Origin: Sinomonas notoginsengisoli
Lineage (GTDB): Bacteria > Actinomycetota > Actinomycetes > Actinomycetales > Micrococcaceae
Assembly (NCBI RefSeq): GCF_021554725.1
Contig: NZ_JAIZDP010000015.1
Span: 1 to 59,320 of the forward strand
DNA: 59,320 nt
Direction of reading: 5' to 3'
The stretch's first letter is position 1. Every line of letters starts with the position of its first letter. Both the position numbers and the translations under genes were made by a program. This document shows, piece by piece, positions 7,188-15,263 of this stretch. The notes below the pieces were generated by a model. It had not been told where the DNA came from and did no database searches. It saw nothing but the letters and a program-made list of their open reading frames with translations.

Positions 7188-9203
7188 ATGGGTGTAACCG
7201 AAGACGCGGCCCTGGCGCTGCTCGACACCGCCGTCGCGGCGATGGGCGGCCAGCAGCGCGAGGGGCAGCACGAGATGGCGCGGCAGGTGACCAAGGCCAT
7301 CGACGAGGGGCGCCACCTCCTCGTCCAGGCGGGCACCGGCACGGGCAAGTCACTCGCCTACCTGGTGCCTCTGATCGCGCACGCCCAGACGAGCGATCGG
7401 CCTGCCGTCGTCGCGACGGCCACGCTCGCGCTCCAGGCGCAGATCGTGGGCCGTGACATCCCCCGGCTGCTCGAGGCAGTGAACCCCGAGCTGGAGCGAC
7501 CCATCGATGTGGCCCTTGTCAAGGGCCGCTCGAACTACCTGTGCCGGCACAAGCTCGAGGGCGGCTTCCCGGCAGACGAGCCAGCGGAGGGCGCCTTGTT
7601 CGCGCTCGGCGAGGACACGGCCGTGGCCCACCCGGGCGCCGGCCCGACCACGCAGTTGGGCCGCGAGGTGGCGCGTCTGCGCGAATGGGCCGAGGAGACC
7701 GAGACCGGCGACCGCGACGATCTCGTCCCCGGCGTGTCGGACCGCGCCTGGCGACAGGTCTCGGTCACCGCGCTCGAATGCCTCGGCGCCCAGAAGTGCC
7801 CCTTCGCGGCCGAGTGCTTCAGCGAGCTCGCACGGAAGCACGGCACCGAGGCGGACATCGTGGTGACCAACCACGCGATGCTCGCGATCAACGCCTTCGA
7901 GGGGCTCAATGTGCTGCCCGAGTACGACGTCGTGGTGGTCGACGAGGCACACGAGCTCGCTGATCGCGTCACGGGTGCCGTGAGCGCGCAGCTGTCCTCC
8001 CAGATGATTCAGGCGGCTGCCTCCAGCGCCCGACGCCACTGCAGTATCCCAGTGGACGCTCTCCATACCGCGGCCGCGGCGCTCGAGGTTTCGCTCACCT
8101 CGGCACCGACCGGGCTTCTCGCCCGAGGGCTGAACGAGGAACAAGCCCAGGACATCGCGCTCGTGCGGGATGCGTGCCGTGTGGCGCTGTCCGATTCGAA
8201 ACCGGGGGAGGCGCAGGCGTCCGACGGCGGCCGCCAGGTCGCGCGGTCAAGGCTTCTCGCGCTCGTCGAGGTCTGCGAGCGGCTCCTGGGTGCGGAGGCG
8301 AATCGCGAGGTCGTGTGGGTGACCCGTACGGGTCCCCCGGATCCGGTCACTGGATTCTCCGCCCCGGATGACTCGGGTCCGGCGATGCTGCACATCGCAC
8401 CGCTGAATGTGGGTGGCCGCCTCCGTGAGGGGCTCTTCGACGGTCACACGGTGGTTCTGACGAGCGCGACGCTCGCTATCGGCTCGGCGTTCGAACCGAC
8501 GGCGGGTGGACTCGGACTGCTGGGCGGCGGGGCGCCCTCGTGGACCGGCGTAGACGTCGGGTCCCCATTCGACTATCCCAGACAGGGCATGCTGTACGTG
8601 GCCAGGCATCTCCCCAAGCCCGGCCGCAGTGTTTCGCCTGAGGCCCTCGACGAACTCGAGGCACTGCTGACGGCCTCCCACGGCGGTGCACTATGCCTCT
8701 TCTCGTCCCGGCGCGCCGCGGAGGATGCCGCGCATGAGCTGCGCGGCAGGATCGACGAGACGATCCTGTGCCAGGGCGAATCGTCGATGAGCGCTTTGGT
8801 GAAGCAGTTCTCCGCGGAGCCGGACACGTGCCTTTTCGGCACGATGTCCCTCTGGCAGGGCGTGGACGTCCCCGGGCAGTCCTGCCGCCTCGTCGTGATC
8901 GACCGGATCCCGTTCCCCCGGCCGGACGATCCGCTCATGACGGCACGCTCCCGTGCGGTCGCCCAGGCAGGCGGGAACGGATTCATGAGCGTCTCGGCAA
9001 CGCACGCCGCCGTTCGCCTCGCCCAGGGCGCCGGGCGGCTCATCCGGTCGACGGCAGACCGTGGAGTCGTCGCCGTCCTCGACTCGCGTCTTGCCACCGA
9101 GCGGTATGGAGCGTTCCTGCGCAGCGCGCTCCCACCGCTGTGGAGCACGACCGAGCGGAACATCGTGCTCGGTGCCCTCGGCCGGCTCGCTCAAGCGGGC
9201 TGA
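7188..9203 (+). CDS. DinG/XPD-family ATP-dependent DNA helicase with Fe-S cluster
   Basis: A superfamily 2 helicase of 671 residues, expected to unwind DNA 5'-3' in repair or R-loop and D-loop removal. Walker A is A-G-T-G-T-G-K-S (~residues 48-55) and the DEAH box is at 252-255. Four cysteines, C119, C198, C204 and C210, lie between these motifs in the arrangement that holds the [4Fe-4S] cluster of XPD/DinG proteins. Helicase motifs IV-VI follow, including T-S-A-T-L, W-Q-G-V-D-V-P-G and Q-G-A-G-R-L-I-R. It is the YoaA/DinG form without an exonuclease domain. lexA converges on it, but no SOS box was seen in its short upstream gap. Confidence 0.93.
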   Translation: MGVTEDAALALLDTAVAAMGGQQREGQHEMARQVTKAIDEGRHLLVQAGTGTGKSLAYLVPLIAHAQTSDRPAVVATATLALQAQIVGRDIPRLLEAVNPELERPIDVALVKGRSNYLCRHKLEGGFPADEPAEGALFALGEDTAVAHPGAGPTTQLGREVARLREWAEETETGDRDDLVPGVSDRAWRQVSVTALECLGAQKCPFAAECFSELARKHGTEADIVVTNHAMLAINAFEGLNVLPEYDVVVVDEAHELADRVTGAVSAQLSSQMIQAAASSARRHCSIPVDALHTAAAALEVSLTSAPTGLLARGLNEEQAQDIALVRDACRVALSDSKPGEAQASDGGRQVARSRLLALVEVCERLLGAEANREVVWVTRTGPPDPVTGFSAPDDSGPAMLHIAPLNVGGRLREGLFDGHTVVLTSATLAIGSAFEPTAGGLGLLGGGAPSWTGVDVGSPFDYPRQGMLYVARHLPKPGRSVSPEALDELEALLTASHGGALCLFSSRRAAEDAAHELRGRIDETILCQGESSMSALVKQFSAEPDTCLFGTMSLWQGVDVPGQSCRLVVIDRIPFPRPDDPLMTARSRAVAQAGGNGFMSVSATHAAVRLAQGAGRLIRSTADRGVVAVLDSRLATERYGAFLRSALPPLWSTTERNIVLGALGRLAQAG

Positions 9204-9214
9204 CCCGCGCATTC

Positions 9215-9922
9215 TCAGACCGAGCGCAGCACCGAGACGACCTTTCCCATCACCGTGGCCTGATCGCCCAGGATGGGCTCGTACCGGGTGTTCTGGGGCA
9301 GCAGCCATGTGTGACCGTCGCGCTGCCGGAAGGTCTTCACCGTGGCCTCGTCGTCGAGAAGGGCGGCGACGATGTCGCCGTTCTCGGCGCTGTTCTGCCG
9401 GCGCACCACAACCCAGTCGCCGTCGCAGATCGCGGCATCGATCATCGAGTCGCCTTTGACCCGCAGCATGAACAGATCGCCGTAGCCCACGAGCTGGCGA
9501 GGGAGTGGCATGACATCCTCCACAGCCTGATCGGCGAGGATCGGCCCACCCGCTGCGATGCGTCCCACAAGGGGCACCATTGCGGTGTCCGCGGCGCTCG
9601 CCATGCTCTCGAGGGTGGCACCGCCTGAGCCCAGCATGCCGGCCGCGCCCTCCTCACTGACGCTGAGCTCGCCCTCGTCGAGGGTGAGCGGCATCAGGAC
9701 CTCCATGGCACGGGGCCGTTTCGGGTCCCGGCGGAGGTAGCCCAGCTTCTCGAGCTGGCTGAGCTGGTGCGTGACGCTCGAGAGGCTCGCGAGGCCCACC
9801 GTGTCGCCGATCTCGCGCATCGAGGGCGGATATCCGTTGACCTGCACCGATCTCTGGATCGTCTCGAGAATCCGCTTCTGGCGTGCGGTCAATCCCTTTG
9901 CCGCCTTGGTCCGTGGTGCCAT
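9215..9922 (-). CDS. lexA: LexA repressor
   Basis: The SOS regulator: it represses DNA-damage genes and cleaves itself when RecA filaments form. It has 235 residues. The N-terminal winged helix ([10 protein letters not shown] onward) binds DNA. The autocleavage bond is A124-G125 ([10 protein letters not shown]), and the catalytic pair is S159 (K-G-D-S-M-I) and K196 (A-T-V-K-T-F). The linker contains an S/G/E-rich insert typical of actinobacterial LexA. The ATG at 9922 begins a lysine-rich N-terminus. Its promoter, about 175-200 bp upstream, overlaps a near-consensus SOS box, so autoregulation is expected. Confidence 0.98.
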   Translation of the reverse strand: MAPRTKAAKGLTARQKRILETIQRSVQVNGYPPSMREIGDTVGLASLSSVTHQLSQLEKLGYLRRDPKRPRAMEVLMPLTLDEGELSVSEEGAAGMLGSGGATLESMASAADTAMVPLVGRIAAGGPILADQAVEDVMPLPRQLVGYGDLFMLRVKGDSMIDAAICDGDWVVVRRQNSAENGDIVAALLDDEATVKTFRQRDGHTWLLPQNTRYEPILGDQATVMGKVVSVLRSV

Positions 9923-10096
9923 GCCGCCCCTGCCCCTTCATCCCGCCGCCGGCTCCGGCGGGTTGTTGCCCCGGGCCCAGAACTGTCGGACCCCCTCTGC
10001 ACCATGTGGACATGGTTTGCGGAGGGAACACTGCAGCTCCGGGTTCCAAGTGGTCCTGGATTCCTGGTACCGGGCCCGTTACCCGGTGCTGCTCCC

Positions 10097-10125
10097 ACCG
10101 TAGGCCAGTTCTCAGCACCTTTCAA
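10097..10125 (-). promoter_or_regulatory. lexA promoter
   Basis: Read on the minus strand, TTGAAA (-35, plus coordinates 10120-10125) and TACGGT (-10, 10097-10102) are separated by exactly 17 bp. The -35 element overlaps the SOS box, so bound LexA would block RNA polymerase. The predicted start is near 10090. Confidence 0.6.
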
Positions 10126-10137
10126 ACATTTGTTCGA
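10122..10137. promoter_or_regulatory. SOS box (LexA operator)
   Basis: TCAAACATTTGTTCGA matches the actinobacterial SOS box TCGAACnnnTGTTCGA-type palindrome with one deviation, an A in place of G at the third base. It overlaps the lexA -35 box and is about 145 bp upstream of the LysM gene, so it could control both directions. Confidence 0.75.
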
Positions 10138-10282
10138 GCGAGTCTGGACACGATTCGTTGTGAGGTGCTAAGAAGAGAGCAGAGAAATCGAAGATGAATT
10201 CGACATTCTGCTTGTCGCTGGATTCGGAGTTAGCCAAAAGTTCGAACGGTCGACTCCCGGCGCGGGCAGGGGAAGGCGCACC

Positions 10283-10654
10283 ATGGCACACGCGATCGTC
10301 CTCGGCGGACATTCTGGCCTCCGCAGCATCCGGCCCGAGCTGCCCCCGCTGCGGCTCACACGGCGCGGCCGGATTGTCCTCGTCGTTATGCCGCTCTTCT
10401 TGGCGGCGCTCGCTGCGCTCGTGGCGTGGGCCGCGCTCGTGGCGCCCGCGCGGGCTGGCGTGGAACAGCTTGACGGCGCAGGCTCAACTGTCACGGTGAC
10501 CGTGCAACCCGGCGAATCGCTCTGGACGATTGCCGCGCAGCGGGTCCCTGATCAAGACCCGCGCGTGACCATCAGTCAGATCCGGGAGCTCAACGACCTC
10601 TCCGGCACGCGCGTGCTGCCCGGCGAGCAAGTCCACGTTCCGCTGTCCCGCTGA
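10283..10654 (+). CDS. LysM-domain membrane protein, SOS-linked (ChiZ/Rv2719c-like position)
   Basis: A 123-residue protein with one transmembrane segment (about residues 29-52, after a basic R-L-T-R-R-G-R stretch) and a C-terminal LysM domain (about 71-121, V-Q-P-G-E-S-L-W-T-I-A through G-E-Q-V-H-V-P). It should be anchored in the membrane with the LysM domain outside on peptidoglycan. It is divergent from lexA with a SOS box between them. The same layout is known for Rv2719c/ChiZ next to lexA in mycobacteria and yneA next to lexA in Bacillus, where the product delays cell division after DNA damage. By context this protein is probably a damage-induced division inhibitor; the cell-division role is inference. 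Confidence 0.8.
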   Translation: MAHAIVLGGHSGLRSIRPELPPLRLTRRGRIVLVVMPLFLAALAALVAWAALVAPARAGVEQLDGAGSTVTVTVQPGESLWTIAAQRVPDQDPRVTISQIRELNDLSGTRVLPGEQVHVPLSR

Positions 10655-10764
10655 GCCGGACGACGGCCGAGCAGTCCGCAGGCCCGGCTCGTCGGCAGCG
10701 GTCGGGCCCTGTGCTGAGATAGTTATTGCGCCGTCCCGAGTGCGGCTGATGGGGCGCGCTGGCG

Positions 10765-10779
10765 TAGGCTAGACCGGTG
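10765..10779 (+). promoter_or_regulatory. Leaderless hisC promoter
   Basis: TAGGCT (10765-10770) lies six bases before the hisC GTG at 10777; no Shine-Dalgarno sequence is present. The -35 element is not clear. Confidence 0.5.
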
Positions 10780-11898
10780 GACGACCAGCTCGAACGACTC
10801 AACCGGCTCCCCCTCCGCGATGATCTCCGCGGCCAGCATCCCTACGGAGCCCCGCAGCTGAACGTCCCCATCCAGCTCAACGTCAACGAGAACACCCACG
10901 GCGTCCCGCGCGATGTCCAAGACGCGATCGTCGAGGCTGTCCGGTCTGTCGCCGGAGGCCTGAACCGCTATCCCGACCGCGAGTTCACCGAACTGCGGGA
11001 CTCGCTCGCGGAGTACCTCGGGCACGGGCTCACGGCAGACCAGCTGTGGGCCGCGAACGGATCCAACGAGGTGCTCCAGCAGATCCTGCAGGCGTTCGGT
11101 GGCCCCGGCCGCTCCGCCCTCGGCTTCCCGCCCACGTACTCGATGTATCCGCTTCTAGCCTCGGGCACGGGCACGGACTACCTCAAGGGCGTCCGTGCCG
11201 AAGACTATGGGCTTTCGGCAGAGTCGGCCGCACAGCAGGTGCGCGCCCTCGCCCCCAACGTCGTCTTCCTTTGCTCTCCGAACAACCCGACCGGGACCGC
11301 TCTGGGACTCGACGTGGTGGATGCGGTGTACGAGGCGGGTGAGGCGAGTCAGGCCATCGTGATCGTGGACGAGGCGTACGCCGAGTTCGCCCACGCCGGA
11401 ACCGAGAGCGCGCTGACGCTCCTGCCGGGGCGCCGACGGCTTATCGTCACCCGCACCATGAGCAAGGCCTTCGCGCTCGCCGGCGCACGGCTGGGCTATC
11501 TGGCCGCAGCCCCGGAGGTCATCGATGCGCTGCGCCTGGTACGTCTGCCGTACCACCTCTCAGCAATCACCCAGGCCACCGCACTCGCCGCATTGAGCCA
11601 CCGCTCCTCCCTGATGGCGGAGGTCGAGGAGATCAAGCGGCAGCGCGACCGAATTGTCTCCGAGCTCGAGCGGATGGGGCTCACGCCGGCATCGTCGGAT
11701 TCCAACTTCGTCTTCTTCACCGGACTGGAGGATCCCCAGAAGATCTGGCGCGGCCTACTCGAGGCCGGCGTGATCGTCCGTGACATCGGGATCCCCGGCA
11801 GCCTGCGGGTCACCGCGGGCACCGAACGCGAGACCACAGTCTTCCTGGAGCGCCTCGAACAGCTGCTGGCCGCAGAAGGGCGCCTTCCCGCCGCCTAG
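10777..11898 (+). CDS. hisC: Histidinol-phosphate aminotransferase
   Basis: PLP-dependent aminotransferase of histidine synthesis that converts imidazole-acetol phosphate to histidinol phosphate. It has 373 residues, fold type I. Visible motifs are L-N-V-N-E-N near the N-terminus, A-N-G-S-N-E, S-P-N-N-P-T-G, D-E-A-Y-x-E-F and the PLP-lysine in [10 protein letters not shown]. The GTG start fits the leaderless promoter. hisB follows after 51 bp, and the hisC TAG stop is part of a -10 box for hisB, so hisBHA can be transcribed alone as well as with hisC. Confidence 0.95.
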   Translation: MDDQLERLNRLPLRDDLRGQHPYGAPQLNVPIQLNVNENTHGVPRDVQDAIVEAVRSVAGGLNRYPDREFTELRDSLAEYLGHGLTADQLWAANGSNEVLQQILQAFGGPGRSALGFPPTYSMYPLLASGTGTDYLKGVRAEDYGLSAESAAQQVRALAPNVVFLCSPNNPTGTALGLDVVDAVYEAGEASQAIVIVDEAYAEFAHAGTESALTLLPGRRRLIVTRTMSKAFALAGARLGYLAAAPEVIDALRLVRLPYHLSAITQATALAALSHRSSLMAEVEEIKRQRDRIVSELERMGLTPASSDSNFVFFTGLEDPQKIWRGLLEAGVIVRDIGIPGSLRVTAGTERETTVFLERLEQLLAAEGRLPAA

Positions 11899-11901
11899 AA
11901 T
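11896..11901 (+). promoter_or_regulatory. -10 box for hisB overlapping the hisC stop codon
   Basis: TAGAAT begins with the hisC stop codon. The predicted start is near 11908, giving a ~40-nt leader with A-G-A-A-G-G-A before the hisB ATG. No strong -35 was found. Confidence 0.4.
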
Positions 11902-11949
11902 GGACTAAACAGCCCCGGACCGAATCCTCCAGCAGAAGGACATCCACCC

Positions 11950-12582
11950 ATGAGCACCGAGCTGCAGACCGTGCCCGTGACCCAGCGGACTGCGCGGATG
12001 GAGCGCATCACGAGCGAGTCCTCGGTCGTCGTCGAGGTCAACCTCGACGGCACCGGCCGTTCCGACATCTCCAGCAGCGTCCCGTTCTACGACCACATGC
12101 TCACGGCCCTGTCCAAGCATTCCCTGATCGACCTCACGGTCCGGGCGACGGGCGACACTCACATCGACGTCCACCACACGGTCGAGGACATCGCCATCAC
12201 GTTCGGCGAGGTGCTCAAGCAGGCGCTCGGGAACAAGGCGGGCATCCGCCGCTTCGGCGAGGCGTCGGTGCCGCTGGACGAGGCCCTGGCGCGCGCCGTT
12301 GTCGACGTGTCGGGCAGACCCTACCTCGTCCACACCGGCGAGCCGGCCGGACAGGAGTACCACCTCATCGGCGGGCACTTCACCGGCTCCCTCACCCGGC
12401 ACGTCTTCGAGGCGATCACCCTCCACGCGGGCATCTGCCTGCACATGACCGTGCTTGCCGGCCGCGACCCCCACCACATCGCCGAGGCCCAGTTCAAGGC
12501 GTTCGCCCGCGCCCTCCGCGCCGCGGTCGAGCCCGATCCACGGATCGGCGACGCCATCCCGTCCACCAAGGGAGCCCTGTGA
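11950..12582 (+). CDS. hisB: Imidazoleglycerol-phosphate dehydratase
   Basis: Dehydrates imidazoleglycerol phosphate to imidazole-acetol phosphate; a manganese enzyme that assembles into a 24-mer. It has 210 residues, the monofunctional actinobacterial form without the phosphatase domain of E. coli HisB. Metal-binding histidine motifs are present: Y-D-H-M-L (near residue 50), D-x-H-H-T-V-E-D and, in the second half, E-A-I-T-L-H-A-G and D-P-H-H-I-A-E-A. The ATG at 11950 has a fair ribosome-binding site. Its stop overlaps the hisH GTG by four bases, so the two are probably translationally coupled. Confidence 0.97.
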   Translation: MSTELQTVPVTQRTARMERITSESSVVVEVNLDGTGRSDISSSVPFYDHMLTALSKHSLIDLTVRATGDTHIDVHHTVEDIAITFGEVLKQALGNKAGIRRFGEASVPLDEALARAVVDVSGRPYLVHTGEPAGQEYHLIGGHFTGSLTRHVFEAITLHAGICLHMTVLAGRDPHHIAEAQFKAFARALRAAVEPDPRIGDAIPSTKGAL

Positions 12583-13334
12583 GCACCAGCCCCGACGCGC
12601 TGCCGGAGGCTCCGGAGGGGACCGAGGGCGCCGTCGTCGTCGACCCCCGCCACGTGGGCGGGAAGGCACCGGACCCTCAGGGGCGGCCCACCGTCGTCGT
12701 GCTCGACTACGGGTCCGGCAACGTGCGCTCTGCGGTGCGCGCCCTCGAACGCGCTGGGGCCGCCGTCACGCTCAGCGCCAGGGCCGAGGATGCACTCCAT
12801 GCGGACGGCCTCGTGGTTCCGGGCGTGGGCGCGTTCGCGACCGTCATGAAGGAGCTCCGGGCGGTCGACGGGCTGCGCATCATCGGCCGGCGCGTGGCCG
12901 GGGGCCGGCCCGTGCTCGCCATCTGCGTGGGTCTCCAGGTCATGTTCGAGAGGGGCATCGAACACGGCGTCGCTGCGGAGGGCCTCGGCGAATGGCCGGG
13001 GACCGTCGAGCTCCTGCCGGCCGAGGTTGTGCCCCACATGGGCTGGAACACCGTCAAGGCCCCGGAGGGGTCGAAGCTGTTCGCGGGTGTCGAGGACGAG
13101 CGGTTCTACTTTGTCCACTCGTACGGCGTCCAGGAGTGGAACTTCGAGGTGGCCCAGCCGCGCATGGCTCCGCCGCTCGTGACGTGGAGCGAGCACGGTG
13201 CACCGTTCATCGCCGCAGTCGAGAACGGTCCGCTGTGCGCCACCCAGTTCCATCCGGAGAAGTCCGGAGACGCCGGGGCGCGGCTCCTGCGCAACTGGGT
13301 CGAGTCGCTCAAGAAGCCCGCCGAGGCCTCCTGA
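12579..13334 (+). CDS. hisH: Imidazole glycerol phosphate synthase, glutaminase subunit
   Basis: Class I glutamine amidotransferase that supplies ammonia to HisF (not in this window). It has 251 residues; homology begins near residue 37 ([10 protein letters not shown]), so the N-terminus is longer than usual. The catalytic Cys116 lies in L-A-I-C-V-G-L-Q, and the His-Glu pair is in T-Q-F-H-P-E-K-S. The GTG start overlaps the hisB stop (GTGA). A later start would remove the extension, but none has a better ribosome-binding site, so the coupled start is kept. Confidence 0.95.
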   Translation: MSTSPDALPEAPEGTEGAVVVDPRHVGGKAPDPQGRPTVVVLDYGSGNVRSAVRALERAGAAVTLSARAEDALHADGLVVPGVGAFATVMKELRAVDGLRIIGRRVAGGRPVLAICVGLQVMFERGIEHGVAAEGLGEWPGTVELLPAEVVPHMGWNTVKAPEGSKLFAGVEDERFYFVHSYGVQEWNFEVAQPRMAPPLVTWSEHGAPFIAAVENGPLCATQFHPEKSGDAGARLLRNWVESLKKPAEAS

Positions 13335-13337
13335 CGC

Positions 13338-13496
13338 ATGTGGTCGGTCCTGCTCTTCGGCCTCGCTGGGCTGCTTGTGGGGGGTGCCCTGTCATTCCGC
13401 AAGCAGGGCCTGCCCAACTGGACGTGGATCGCCTTCGGGGCGCTCGCGGTTGCCGCTGTCGTGGCGGCCTATCTGCTGACACTGCCGGCTTCCTGA
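13338..13496 (+). CDS. Small two-TM membrane protein between hisH and hisA
   Basis: A 52-residue ORF with ATG at 13338, three bases after the hisH stop, and TGA at 13494-13496. It starts M-W-S-V-L-L-F-G-L-A-G and is mostly hydrophobic: one segment at residues 3-19, a short polar turn with F-R-K-Q-G-L-P-N-W, and a second segment at about 30-48. Tight placement in the his operon and high-GC codon use support a real gene. A similar tiny membrane protein sits at this point in related actinobacteria as far as I recall, but its function is unknown. It is easily missed because of its size. Confidence 0.7.
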   Translation: MWSVLLFGLAGLLVGGALSFRKQGLPNWTWIAFGALAVAAVVAAYLLTLPAS

Positions 13497-13526
13497 GCCG
13501 GCAGCCGTGACACTGAGGGAGACACC

Positions 13527-14267
13527 ATGACCCAAGAGGAGCAGATCCTCGAACTGCTGCCCGCCGTGGACATCGTCGACGGTCAGGCGGTGCGCCTCGT
13601 CCAGGGAGAGGCCGGAAGCGAGACCGGCTATGGCTCCCCGCTTGACTCCGCGCACGCGTGGCAGGACGCCGGGGCAGAATGGGTTCACATCGTGGATCTC
13701 GATGCGGCATTCGGCCGCGGGGACAACCGCGCCCTCATCGCCGACGTCGTGAAGAGCCTCTCCCTGAAGGTCGAGCTGTCCGGCGGCCTGCGCGACGACG
13801 CCTCTCTTGAGGCCGCCCTCGATCTTGGAGTGGCCCGGGTGAACCTCGGGACCGCCGCCATCGAGAACCCCGAGTGGACTGCCAAGACGATCGCCCGCCA
13901 CGGTGACAGGATCGCAGTGGGACTCGATGTGCGCGGCACTACGCTCGCCGGCCGCGGTTGGACCAAGGAGGGCGGAAACCTCTGGGACGTCCTCGCCCAG
14001 CTCGAGGACGCCGGATGCGCGCGGTACGTGGTCACCGACGTGACGAAGGATGGCACACTGCGCGGCCCGAACGTCGAGCTGCTCACGCAGATGTGCGCCC
14101 GCACCAACAGGCCAGTGGTCGCCTCGGGGGGCATTTCGAGCCTCGAGGATCTGCGCGCACTCCGCGAGCTGGTGCCTCTCGGGGTCGAGGGGGCGATCGT
14201 GGGCAAGGCTCTCTACTCCGGTCAGTTCACCCTGCCTGAGGCGCTCGACGTCGCCGGGCGGCGCTGA
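13527..14267 (+). CDS. priA: Bifunctional HisA/TrpF isomerase PriA
   Basis: A (beta/alpha)8 isomerase that in actinobacteria catalyses both the ProFAR isomerisation of histidine synthesis and the phosphoribosylanthranilate isomerisation of tryptophan synthesis, replacing trpF. It has 246 residues. The catalytic Asp near the N-terminus is in L-P-A-V-D-I-V-D-G and the second in [11 protein letters not shown]. Phosphate-binding motifs are S-G-G-L-R and S-G-G-I-S-S. Dual function is inferred from the actinobacterial type. The ATG at 13527 has G-A-G-G-G-A-G upstream. Its stop directly abuts the next ATG. Confidence 0.94.
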   Translation: MTQEEQILELLPAVDIVDGQAVRLVQGEAGSETGYGSPLDSAHAWQDAGAEWVHIVDLDAAFGRGDNRALIADVVKSLSLKVELSGGLRDDASLEAALDLGVARVNLGTAAIENPEWTAKTIARHGDRIAVGLDVRGTTLAGRGWTKEGGNLWDVLAQLEDAGCARYVVTDVTKDGTLRGPNVELLTQMCARTNRPVVASGGISSLEDLRALRELVPLGVEGAIVGKALYSGQFTLPEALDVAGRR

Positions 14268-15215
14268 ATGCCGCACGCGCACGACGGCGGCCACGCGCAC
14301 GACGGCGGCCACGCGCACGACGGCGGCCACGCGCACGACGGCGGCCACGAGGCGTCGGGCGCGCACCGGCAGCTTCCCGGCCATATCGCCGCGGCGCTCG
14401 CACGCGCCGGCAGCCCCGCCGACTCGGCGGGCCAGCCGTGGGCGGGCCGCGACCTCAGCGGCGAGGGGAACCCCCTCCACCAGTTCGACACGGATGACGG
14501 CCGGCCGGATCCCGGTGTCGCCGCTGCGCTCACGGCACTCGCCGCAGGGACCGGCGACGAGGCGGGAGTACACCGGGCGCTTGCCACGGCACGCGTGTTC
14601 GTGGCCGTCGTCGCGAGCCTCGCCGAGGGGGGCCTCGGCGAGCACGGCTTCGCAGAGGACAAGGAAGCGGACATGGCACTGGTTACGGTGGCCGCGCCGG
14701 ACGGGCGCAAGGCGCTGCCGGTCTTCACCTCGGTGGAGAGTCTCGAGGCCTGGCACCGCGAGGCACGCCCGGTGGCCGTGTTCGCGCCGCGGGCGGCCCT
14801 CTCCGCGGTCTCAGAGGGTGCCGAGCTGCTCGTCCTCGACCCGGGCGCGGGTTTCACGTTCGTGCTGCGCCGCCCCGGCGTGTGGGCGCTCGCCCAGCAG
14901 CGCGAGTGGACGCCGTCGTACGCTGATGCCTCCCTCGTGGCCGAGGTCGAGCGCGCAGCGGAGGGCCTCGGCCCGGTGCGCGGGATCGAGATCTCCCCGG
15001 GTCCAGGTGTCGCCTCGAGGGATTCGTCCGGCCGGCTGGTGGCGGGAGGCGGCCCCGGGCCTGAGCTGCGGCTCATCCTCGCGCTCGCGCCCGGCTTGTC
15101 AGCGGATGAGGTGCGTGAGACCGTGTCAGAGCTGAACGGCAGACTGGCTGGCAGCGCGCGCTTTGCGGAGGCCGTAGACTCCATCGAGGTCAAGGTCCGC
15201 CCCGCACACGGCTGA
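14268..15215 (+). CDS. SseB family protein with N-terminal His-rich repeat
   Basis: A 315-residue cytoplasmic protein whose central and C-terminal part resembles the SseB N-terminal domain family (F-V-A-V-V-A, T-V-A-A-P-D-G-R-K-A-L-P-V-F-T-S, then A-L-A-P-G-L-S near the end). The role of SseB-like proteins in actinobacteria is unknown. The first 27 residues are unusual: M-P then four copies of H-A-H-D-G-G, which could bind metal ions. The ATG begins one base after the hisA stop, so expression is coupled to the his operon. No membrane segments were seen. The family call rests on the pattern of conserved stretches and is moderate in strength. Confidence 0.75.
   Translation: MPHAHDGGHAHDGGHAHDGGHAHDGGHEASGAHRQLPGHIAAALARAGSPADSAGQPWAGRDLSGEGNPLHQFDTDDGRPDPGVAAALTALAAGTGDEAGVHRALATARVFVAVVASLAEGGLGEHGFAEDKEADMALVTVAAPDGRKALPVFTSVESLEAWHREARPVAVFAPRAALSAVSEGAELLVLDPGAGFTFVLRRPGVWALAQQREWTPSYADASLVAEVERAAEGLGPVRGIEISPGPGVASRDSSGRLVAGGGPGPELRLILALAPGLSADEVRETVSELNGRLAGSARFAEAVDSIEVKVRPAHG
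14274..14345 (+). repeat. 18-bp tandem repeat, four copies, encoding (H-A-H-D-G-G)n
   Basis: Four identical units of cacgcgcacgacggcggc, plus the first three bases of a fifth. Identity at wobble positions points to recent slippage expansion, so copy number probably varies among strains. Confidence 0.95.
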
Positions 15216-15263
15216 GTCGCCGCCCGGTCACCCCTGGGCGGGGCATGTGAAGGGGAATCGCCC

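Larger units (their letters stand above)
9923..10282. promoter_or_regulatory. lexA/LysM divergent control region
   Basis: 360 bases between two divergent genes. It contains the lexA promoter and a SOS box (separate entries), a long lexA 5' leader of about 170 nt, and the ribosome-binding site G-G-A-A-G-G six bases before the LysM gene ATG. No further gene was recognised. Confidence 0.7.

Noticed and set aside
4533-7316. A 927-codon minus-strand open frame covering hflX
   Set aside because: Only its last ~205 codons (4533-5150) form a real methyltransferase. The rest is a GC-driven shadow of hflX with unnatural, His/Arg/Gly-rich composition.
10226-10254. Second SOS box near the LysM gene (ttcgaacggtcga)
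   Set aside because: Only one half-site matches; the second half lacks the G-T-T-C-G core.
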